Shown here in pieces: positions 28,422 through 34,231 of a stretch of 34,231 nucleotides of DNA. The stretch is taken from the IMG/VR virus record IMGVR_UViG_3300027782_000207, positions 1-34,231 of that record; one strand, given 5' to 3'. Origin of the DNA: a virus. Numbering within the stretch: position 1 is the first letter of the stretch; each line of letters opens with the position of its first letter. A program made the translations under genes and the position numbers. Below the pieces are notes generated by a model. The model saw only the letters and a list, made by a program, of their open reading frames with translations. It had not been told where the DNA came from and did no database searches.

Positions 28422-28958
28422 TTGTCGCTAGATTCCGATGTTCACAACGCAGACAGCCAGTTGCACGTCGAATTTTATATTTTTGATAAAGAGCCGTACA
28501 AAGAAAAGCCTTTTGTCCGTATTATTGTCCCAGGGGATAAGACGACGGTAATTGAAACGCCGGTTAGGGACGACCACAAAGAACGATTTCCGAGGCAATG
28601 GTTGCATTTCCAAATGCAAAACAATAACGCCGAAGTTGTCGGTATTCCTTTGGTAGAATGGCACAAAGATAGGCCCGACGAATTTAACGATATGCAACTT
28701 GCCGAGATGCAAATTTTTAAATTCCAAACCGTCGAGCAAGTGGCTACCGCTTCGGACGGTCAATTGCAACGTGTCGGTATGGGCGCGGTAGGAATGCGAG
28801 AGTTAGCAAGACGGTATTTACAAGCTAAAAACCAAACTTCTAGTCAAACGGAAATGGATAGCACAAGGCGCGAGCTTGCGGAAGTTAAGGAGCAAATGGC
28901 GGCGCTTATGGCTCAACTTACCGAAAAGAAGTTAGGACGACCAAAAAAAGAGGATTAA
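28422..28958 (+). CDS. Conserved virion-region protein with coiled-coil tail
   Basis: 178 residues from the TTG at 28422 preceded by AGGAGAG. An N-terminal mixed alpha/beta domain (HVEFYIFDKEPYKEKPFVRI, RFPRQWLHFQMQNN) and a C-terminal helix (about 140-172, ELAEVKEQMAALMAQLTEKK) ending GRPKKED. The same build is seen in proteins just after the capsid gene in podoviruses; a role in head-tail joining or in assembly is likely but unproven. The start is immediately after the terminator, so transcription must read through or start here. Confidence 0.55.
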   Translation: MSLDSDVHNADSQLHVEFYIFDKEPYKEKPFVRIIVPGDKTTVIETPVRDDHKERFPRQWLHFQMQNNNAEVVGIPLVEWHKDRPDEFNDMQLAEMQIFKFQTVEQVATASDGQLQRVGMGAVGMRELARRYLQAKNQTSSQTEMDSTRRELAEVKEQMAALMAQLTEKKLGRPKKED

Positions 28959-29867
28959 ATGTCATCAACCATGCTAGAACTCGTTACCCAAGTCACAAAC
29001 GAGCTTGGGGTCGGAACGCCGACTAGCGTGGCGGGCAATCCCAACCAAGACGTTATTCAAATCTTGGCACTAATGAACGCCGCCGGTTATGAATTCTTAC
29101 GAAAACATGATTGGCGGCAACTTACGAAACAACATATTTTTACGACGAGCTTTACGGTTACGACCGGCGACGTCGCTTTAAATAGCTACCAAATTACAAA
29201 CATTCCGAGTACCGCCGGCATTGACGATACCTATCAAGTCGTCGGCAACGGTTTGTCGAACGCTTGCTATGTGCAAAGCGTCGATTCGGCAACCTCGGTA
29301 ACGGTAAACCTCCCCGCAACGGGTACTTACGTCGGCGCTCAAATCACGTTTGAGAAAGTCAAATACAACCTCCCCGTTGACTACAATTCGACCGTCCCGC
29401 GCACGCATTGGGACAAGTCAAAGCATTGGGAAATGATAGGCCCCGAAACCGCCCAACAATGGGAATGGTTGTTATCGGGGTTTATCTCGACCGGCCCGCG
29501 TATTCGTTGGCGCCTACTCGGTAAGTATTTTCAGATATGGCCAGGGGTTTCTACGAATGAGCTACTAGGCTATGAATACCGCTCGGTAAGTTGGGCGGAA
29601 TCGTCCGCCGGCGTCCCCAAGACCTCGTTTACCGCGGATAGCGATACTTGCATTTACCCCGACCGCTTAATGGTATTGGCGACCAAGCTCAAGTATTTTG
29701 AGGCGAAAGGCTTCGATACGACGGCGATGTATCGCAACTATCTAGAAGAATTTGAAACGGTTCAAGCCCAAGATACGTCCTCGGCTAACTTGTCGTTCGC
29801 GCCAAGGCCAGGAACCGTACTTATTGGCTATGACAACATTCCCGACACCGGTTACGGGCCGAACTAA
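28959..29867 (+). CDS. Head-to-tail adaptor protein
   Basis: 302 residues. An N-terminal helical part (MLELVTQVTNELG, MNAAGYEFLRKHDWRQLTKQ) is followed by an inserted beta region (about 55-125) and the strongly patterned KVKYNLPVDYNSTVPRTHWD and WEWLLSGFISTGPRIRWRLL, with LEEFETVQAQD near the end. This is the arrangement of the adaptor or tail-tubular-A-like protein that sits directly under the portal in podoviruses. It precedes the nozzle gene, and the two overlap by one base. Confidence 0.7.
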   Translation: MSSTMLELVTQVTNELGVGTPTSVAGNPNQDVIQILALMNAAGYEFLRKHDWRQLTKQHIFTTSFTVTTGDVALNSYQITNIPSTAGIDDTYQVVGNGLSNACYVQSVDSATSVTVNLPATGTYVGAQITFEKVKYNLPVDYNSTVPRTHWDKSKHWEMIGPETAQQWEWLLSGFISTGPRIRWRLLGKYFQIWPGVSTNELLGYEYRSVSWAESSAGVPKTSFTADSDTCIYPDRLMVLATKLKYFEAKGFDTTAMYRNYLEEFETVQAQDTSSANLSFAPRPGTVLIGYDNIPDTGYGPN

Positions 29868-31396
29868 TGGTAACTCGACTCGTTCAAGGTACCGCGGCTC
29901 GCGTCCAATCGTTGCCCTCCCCAATTGGCGGATGGAATGCCCGCGACTCTATTGCAAACATGGACGTCTTAGACGCCGTTCAATTAACGAATCTATTCCC
30001 GAGCGTTAATAACGTCATATTGCGGAAAGGGTACTCTAAACACGCGACGGGCATTTCCGGACAAGTACAAACGCTAATGTCGTATTCAAGCGGCGGAGCG
30101 GACAAATTGTTTGCCATTGCCGGATCGTCCATCTACGACGCTACCGCCTCGGGAGCGGTCGGCGCCGCGGTTAAAACCGGATTGGGAAATGCGAAATGGG
30201 AATACGTCAACGTAACAACCCCCGCCGGTGGCTACATCTATGCCGTGAACGGGGTCGACAAGCCTTTGTTATACAACGGCTCGACATGGACAAATCCGGC
30301 GATTACGGGCGTAACCGATACGTCGTTGAGCAACATTACGACATTCAAAAATCAAGTATGGTTTACGCAAAATAACTCGCTCAAAGCATGGTATTTGCCA
30401 ACCTTGAGCATTGCGGGCGCCGCGGCGGCTATTGACATGAGCGCGGTCGCTCAACTCGGCGGCTATTTGGTCAACGTCGGAACATGGACGCTCGATGCCG
30501 GCTACGGCGTAGACGACAACCTAGTCTTTATTACGAGCAATGGCGAGGTTATTGTCTACTCGGGTACCGATCCCTCGGACGCGACGAAATGGGCGCTAGT
30601 AGGCGTATGGCGCGTCGGTAAGCCGGTCGGTAAACGTTGCTTTTTAAAGTACGGCGGCGACATATTGATATTGACCTATAACGGGTTATATCCCCTCGCC
30701 GCGAGCTTGCAATCGTCGAGGCTCGACCCTCGGGTCGCATTGTCGGACAAGATACAAGGCGCTTTTGCCGCGGCGACGCAAGCATACGGCGAAACGTTTG
30801 GTTGGCAAATCGTATTTGATCCGAAGCACAACGCTTTAAAAGTTAACGTACCGGTTTCGGTTGGCAATCAAGAGCAATATGTAATGAACAACATTACTAA
30901 ATCTTGGTGCAATTTCACAAATTGGCACGCGAATTGTTGGGAAATTTTTGACAATGAGCCGTATTTTGGCGGCGATGGTTACGTCGCTCATGCATGGGAC
31001 GACTCTAGCGCGGACGACGGCGCGAACATAAATACCAATGCGTTTCAGGCGTTTAACTATTTTGACGCTCGAGGCGTTAAGAAGTATTTCACGCGGGCAA
31101 GACCGTCGGTATTTACAAACGGTACGCCTACGGTTTACGTCGGCATGAACGTCGACTTTAACTTGCAAGACACGAGCGCATCATTGTCATTTAGCCCGAG
31201 CAACGCGGCTATTTGGGATACGGCGCTATGGGATAGTAGCTATTGGGGTACGGACTCAATCATCACAAATAATTGGCAAGGGATAACCGGTATCGGTTAT
31301 TGCGGTTCAATTCAATTTAAAACGGCTAGCCAAGGAGTAACAATCTTGTGGGCATCGACCGATGTAGTCTATCAACAAGGCTGGGCTGGCATATAG
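29867..31396 (+). CDS. Tail nozzle / DNA-stabilisation protein (P22 gp10-like)
   Basis: 509 residues. The opening SLPSPIGGWNARDSIANMDV, LTNLFPSVNNVILRKGYSKH and repeated beta-strand blocks (YIYAVNGVDKPLLYNGSTW, VWFTQNNSLKAWYLPTLSI) fit the beta-propeller nozzle proteins of podoviruses, such as P22 gp10 and T7 gp12. Role: the tube through which DNA leaves, and the point where fibres attach. The last 49 bases overlap the next gene in another frame. Confidence 0.75.
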   Translation: MVTRLVQGTAARVQSLPSPIGGWNARDSIANMDVLDAVQLTNLFPSVNNVILRKGYSKHATGISGQVQTLMSYSSGGADKLFAIAGSSIYDATASGAVGAAVKTGLGNAKWEYVNVTTPAGGYIYAVNGVDKPLLYNGSTWTNPAITGVTDTSLSNITTFKNQVWFTQNNSLKAWYLPTLSIAGAAAAIDMSAVAQLGGYLVNVGTWTLDAGYGVDDNLVFITSNGEVIVYSGTDPSDATKWALVGVWRVGKPVGKRCFLKYGGDILILTYNGLYPLAASLQSSRLDPRVALSDKIQGAFAAATQAYGETFGWQIVFDPKHNALKVNVPVSVGNQEQYVMNNITKSWCNFTNWHANCWEIFDNEPYFGGDGYVAHAWDDSSADDGANINTNAFQAFNYFDARGVKKYFTRARPSVFTNGTPTVYVGMNVDFNLQDTSASLSFSPSNAAIWDTALWDSSYWGTDSIITNNWQGITGIGYCGSIQFKTASQGVTILWASTDVVYQQGWAGI

Positions 31397-31794
31397 TCCA
31401 AGGCGAAGAAATTGGTCGTTGGGTTGCCGAACGTATTGCGGGCGAGTTTTATTCCGAGGATAGTAGCGCCATAGGATTGCAAAAAGACGGCGTAACAATT
31501 GCCGGAGTGATTTACGAGAATTGGAATCGACAAAGTATCTTTTGTCATATAGCAATTGAGGGGCGAATGACAAAGGCGTATTTAAAGGCAATTTTTGATT
31601 ACCCTTTTAACGTTTGCAAAGTAAAAAAGATTATTGTCCCCGTAGTTAGTAGTCATGCAAAAAGCATAAAATTAGTTACTAAAATGGGGTTCGAGGAAGA
31701 AGCGAGATTAAAAGAAGCCTCGCTTGACGGCGACATTATATTTTTGACGTTGACACGCGAAAAGTGTCGTTTTTTAGGGGTAGAAAATGGGTAA
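31348..31794 (+). CDS. GNAT-like acetyltransferase-fold protein
   Basis: 148 residues from the GTG at 31348; AGGAG lies 10 bases upstream. The C-terminal half has the GNAT pattern KKIIVPVVSSHAKSIKLVTK then MGFEEEARLKEA (about 94-124), where the loop normally holds acetyl-CoA. The canonical Q/RxxGxG/A loop is not obvious, so activity is uncertain. Proteins of this type are often encoded between nozzle and ejection genes of podoviruses. Possible role: modification of a virion or host protein; the substrate cannot be read from the sequence. Confidence 0.65.
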   Translation: MGIDRCSLSTRLGWHIVQGEEIGRWVAERIAGEFYSEDSSAIGLQKDGVTIAGVIYENWNRQSIFCHIAIEGRMTKAYLKAIFDYPFNVCKVKKIIVPVVSSHAKSIKLVTKMGFEEEARLKEASLDGDIIFLTLTREKCRFLGVENG

Positions 31795-33046
31795 ATCAAC
31801 GGCGGCACCACCAACTCCGGACTATGTAGGAGCGGCTAAGCAACAAGGCAAAGATAACCTTGAAGCGGCAAAGACTTCTAACATTATGTCAAACCCGAAC
31901 ATGATTACGCCGTTCGGCAATCAAACGGTAACGTATTCCTCCCCGACATTTGACGAAAAAGCATATAACGATGCGTTGTCAAAATACAACACCGGCGCGG
32001 GAGTCAACAAATCCGACTATTACACGTCCGACGAATCGGGCGGAACCGTTTTTAACCAAAGCCAATACGACGCGGCGCTAAAAGCACGCGGCGCGGCTCC
32101 GGATAGAAGCGGCTTTATGACGGGCGGCGGTCAACCGACGGTTACGCAAACGCTTACCCCGCAAGCGCAACAAACCCTAGAATCGCAACAACGGGTACAA
32201 ACCGCGTTGGCTAACTTGGGCGAAACCGGTATCGCAAACGCTCGGGCAACGCTTGAAAAGCCATTTGTGCCGACGACTACCGAAATCAAACACGATTTTG
32301 GCGGCTACGGCGCCGTTCCCTTGTCCGAAAACTTTACGTCAAAAAGCGAAGTGCCTTTAACGACTTCAATCGACACAAGCAACTTTTCCGAAATGCCGCT
32401 TAACGCCGGCGTCAAGGCTCAAGATTTAATTCTTAGTAGATTAAACCCAACGATTACCGCGGGCGATACGTCGTTTAAGCAAGCTCTTGCCAACCAAGGC
32501 TTAGCGCCAGGAACCGCCGCTTACGACGCCGCTTATCGTAATCGCGCCAACCAAATTAACGACTTGTACAACCAAGCGGCCCTATCGGGGATTAACCTCG
32601 ATATGACCGCTCGGAATCAACAATTACAAGAGGAATTGTCAAAAGGCAATTTTGCTAACGCCGCGCAATTATCCGGCGCCGGTTTGTACAACTCGGCAAT
32701 GCAAGATAATTATGGTCGGGGCATGACGACTCAAGGAACGCAATTTAGCCAAGGTTTGAATAAAGCTCAATTTCAAAATACCGCGCAACAACAACAACTT
32801 GCGCAAGATTTGGCATTGAGAGCGCAACCGATCAACGAAGTTATCGGGCTAATGGGCGGTTCACAAATTCAATTGCCGCAATTCCAAGGCTATCAAGGCA
32901 CAAGCGTAGCTCCGGCGCCGACTTTTGCGGGTACGCAAGCGCAAGGGCAAGCAAATATGCAAAATTACGGTATTCAACAATCGGGCGCCAATGCGACGAC
33001 GCAAGGGCTTACTTCAATTGCTTCTATGGCGGCGATGTACTTTTAA
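31787..33046 (+). CDS. Internal virion / ejection protein
   Basis: 419 residues, starting eight bases before the previous stop. Begins MGKSTAAPPTPDYVGAAKQQ, then SNPNMITPFGNQTVTYSSPT and two similar short segments, FDEKAYNDALSKYN (about 55-68) and FNQSQYDAALKARG (about 89-102). The C-terminal half is Gln/Asn-rich and helical, with a Gly-poor end ATTQGLTSIASMAAMYF. These proteins are a regular member of podoviral ejection-gene sets in environmental phages. Probable role: internal head protein expelled with DNA. No enzyme motif seen. Confidence 0.6.
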   Translation: MGKSTAAPPTPDYVGAAKQQGKDNLEAAKTSNIMSNPNMITPFGNQTVTYSSPTFDEKAYNDALSKYNTGAGVNKSDYYTSDESGGTVFNQSQYDAALKARGAAPDRSGFMTGGGQPTVTQTLTPQAQQTLESQQRVQTALANLGETGIANARATLEKPFVPTTTEIKHDFGGYGAVPLSENFTSKSEVPLTTSIDTSNFSEMPLNAGVKAQDLILSRLNPTITAGDTSFKQALANQGLAPGTAAYDAAYRNRANQINDLYNQAALSGINLDMTARNQQLQEELSKGNFANAAQLSGAGLYNSAMQDNYGRGMTTQGTQFSQGLNKAQFQNTAQQQQLAQDLALRAQPINEVIGLMGGSQIQLPQFQGYQGTSVAPAPTFAGTQAQGQANMQNYGIQQSGANATTQGLTSIASMAAMYF

Positions 33047-33738
33047 TGTTAGGACTAGCCTTTTCCGGCGGCAAAGATTCTCTAGCTTGTTGGTATTTGT
33101 ACCGCGAGAAAAACCCGATTGTCTTTTGGGCAAATACGGGAAAGGCTTACCCCGAAACAATAGAAATCATCGAGCAAGTAAGGTCGGAAGCGACGGAGTT
33201 TATCGAGGTTAAAACCGATCAAGAGCAACAAATTAAGTTTTACGGCTACCCGAGCGACGTTGTGCCGATTGACCATAGCCTAGAGGGTATGCAATTCGTC
33301 GGGGATAAACCGGTACGGGTACAAAGTTATTTAAATTGTTGTTGGGCAAATGTAGGGCAACCGTTAACCGAAGCAATTGCTAAACGCGGGATTACGCATT
33401 TGATCCGCGGGCAAAGGCTCGATGAAAGCCATAAATCGACCGCTCGGCATGGGTCGGTCGTTAACGGCGTAACCTACATTCAACCCATTGAAACATGGAC
33501 GAAAGAGCAAGTTTTGGCGTTTTTGCGTACTCAATGCCAACTACCCGAGCATTACGCAATCGGACACTCGAGCTTGGATTGCTATGATTGTACGGCGTAC
33601 CTCGAACACTCGACGGATCGGGTCGCATGGATGAAAGAAAAACACCCAAATTTGCATGAAAAATATAAAATAAACATGGCGGCTCTCAAATCCGCTTTGT
33701 TGCCGAATTTAGAGCTATTAAGGAATTGCGATGCTTAA
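33046..33738 (+). CDS. PP-loop ATPase / PAPS-reductase-family protein
   Basis: 230 residues. A perfect PP-loop SGGKDS (7-12) lies at the N-terminus, followed by VFWANTGKAYPETIE, LIRGQRLDESHKS (about 119-131) and C179-x2-C182 in SLDCYDCTAYLEHSTD. This is the phosphoadenosine-phosphosulfate reductase superfamily; the catalytic ECGLH-type Cys of true CysH is not seen. Possible roles are sulfur transfer to a nucleic acid or small molecule, or sulfur metabolism in the host cell. It is placed among ejection-protein genes and overlaps both neighbours, so it is expressed late. Relatives occur in other phage late regions, but the substrate is unknown. Confidence 0.75.
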   Translation: MLGLAFSGGKDSLACWYLYREKNPIVFWANTGKAYPETIEIIEQVRSEATEFIEVKTDQEQQIKFYGYPSDVVPIDHSLEGMQFVGDKPVRVQSYLNCCWANVGQPLTEAIAKRGITHLIRGQRLDESHKSTARHGSVVNGVTYIQPIETWTKEQVLAFLRTQCQLPEHYAIGHSSLDCYDCTAYLEHSTDRVAWMKEKHPNLHEKYKINMAALKSALLPNLELLRNCDA

Positions 33739-34039
33739 CCAATACGTTAATTTGTCCCCTCAGCAAAAAATGGCTCAAATGTTGCAACAACAAGAGCAAC
33801 AAACCCAATTGCAAGGGCAACAAGAATTGCCGCAATCAATGGGCCAACAAGCGGCACAAAACCCGTTTGGCGGCGCTCAAGACGCGATGAAAATGTACAA
33901 CCAATTTAGTCAACAAGGCGGTATGCAAGACTATAAGGATTACATGGCGCGGCTCAAATTGGGGCAAAACGCGACCGGCGGTATGTTTGATTCGGCTAAT
34001 GCTCAAGCGCCGAAATATACCGGCGATATGGGGACTTAA
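33731..34039 (+). CDS. Gln-rich small virion-region protein
   Basis: 102 residues, overlapping the PP-loop gene by eight bases. Very rich in Gln and Met (LSPQQKMAQMLQQQEQQTQL at the start), then NPFGGAQDAMKMYNQFSQQG and YKDYMARLKLGQ. Coiled-coil or aggregation-prone helix expected. Similar in style to the Met/Gln-rich protein at 18387-18743. Probably a small internal or assembly protein; not recognised. Confidence 0.5.
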   Translation: MLNQYVNLSPQQKMAQMLQQQEQQTQLQGQQELPQSMGQQAAQNPFGGAQDAMKMYNQFSQQGGMQDYKDYMARLKLGQNATGGMFDSANAQAPKYTGDMGT

Positions 34040-34041
34040 TC

Positions 34042-34231
34042 ATGGATTTAGATTACAACACTCGGTTAGCCGCGATCCAACGAAATGAAAAGTTGGCGCA
34101 AATCATGCAACAACAAGCGTTTCAACCCGTTGAAATTCAAAGCTACAACGGCATTCAAGCGCCTATTTCGCCATTGTCGGGACTTGCCAAGGTATTGCAA
34201 GCCTACATGGGCGCGAGAGGTACGGGCGACG
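34042..34231 (+). CDS. Internal virion protein, N-terminal part; 3' end cut by the window edge
   Basis: ATG at 34042, open to the last base (63 codons). It contains LAAIQRNEKLAQIMQQQAFQ, SYNGIQAPISPLSGLAKVLQ and AYMGARGTGD, a pattern I know from N-termini of podoviral internal virion proteins. The frame at base 1 begins EERIKLNQEAKAEAQ, which continues this pattern well. Joining end to start in frame needs one shared base (34231 equal to base 1). Confidence 0.65.
   Translation, partial: MDLDYNTRLAAIQRNEKLAQIMQQQAFQPVEIQSYNGIQAPISPLSGLAKVLQAYMGARGTGD

Noticed and set aside
28422-28958. CRISPR array or short tandem repeats
   Set aside because: No regularly spaced direct repeats were seen here or anywhere else in the window; repeats present are promoter modules, dyads and Gly-coding runs.

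Overview
The window reads as an almost complete genome (34.2 kb) of a tailed phage with a short tail (podovirus-like, P22-type head and tail hardware) infecting a Gram-negative bacterium. The evidence is Shine-Dalgarno-led, tightly packed and often ATGA-overlapping genes; terminase, a P22-sized portal, scaffold and capsid; a P22 gp10-like nozzle; large ejection-type internal proteins; a 3-TM GTA-type holin and a GH108 muramidase. I see no tape measure, sheath, tail-tube or integrase gene. The two window ends split one gene: the 63 codons at 34042-34231 and the open frame at 1-1413 look like the N- and C-terminal parts of one internal virion protein, which suggests a circular or circularly permuted molecule cut at an arbitrary point. 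The host is not certain; an environmental, probably aquatic, proteobacterial phage fits best.

Layout. 1-3680: ejection/internal virion proteins. 3691-7016: tail-fibre and glycine-rich adhesin genes, with two full adhesin paralogues and a 49-residue stand-alone remnant or adaptor. 7001-9343: membrane proteins and the lysis cassette (holin, endolysin), interrupted by an HNH-AP2 homing endonuclease gene. 9335-13578 (minus strand): early genes, mostly tiny proteins of unknown function plus a PD-(D/E)XK exonuclease and an SSB-like protein, served by three near-identical promoter modules. 13729-13944 (plus): a YdaS/Cro-like regulator, probably leaderless. 13951-14437: a ~490-nt gene-free stretch full of hairpins and a possible pseudoknot, probably a large structured phage RNA. 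14576-18377 (plus): second early operon (winged-helix protein, replication-protein-O-like fragment, DNA methyltransferase, Ref-like HNH protein, RusA resolvase). 18387-28358: packaging and head genes (TerS, TerL, portal, a fibre-like protein, scaffold, major capsid), closed by a strong intrinsic terminator at 28369-28398. 28422-34231: adaptor, nozzle, GNAT-like protein, ejection proteins and a PP-loop/PAPS-reductase-family enzyme.

How it may work together. A 14-bp operator-like motif (TTAAGMTAKCTAMA) lies in all five recognisable promoters around the regulator gene, so one small repressor could control both divergent early operons. The early products (exonuclease, SSB-like protein, RusA, Ref-like nuclease) form a recombination kit, while DNA polymerase, primase and helicase are not visible and must come from the host. 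The genome also has a striking sequence-level signature: CAG/CTG is about 12-fold rarer than expected on both strands and in all reading frames. The exceptions cluster in the candidate RNA, the first glycine-rich adhesin and the scaffold-capsid block.
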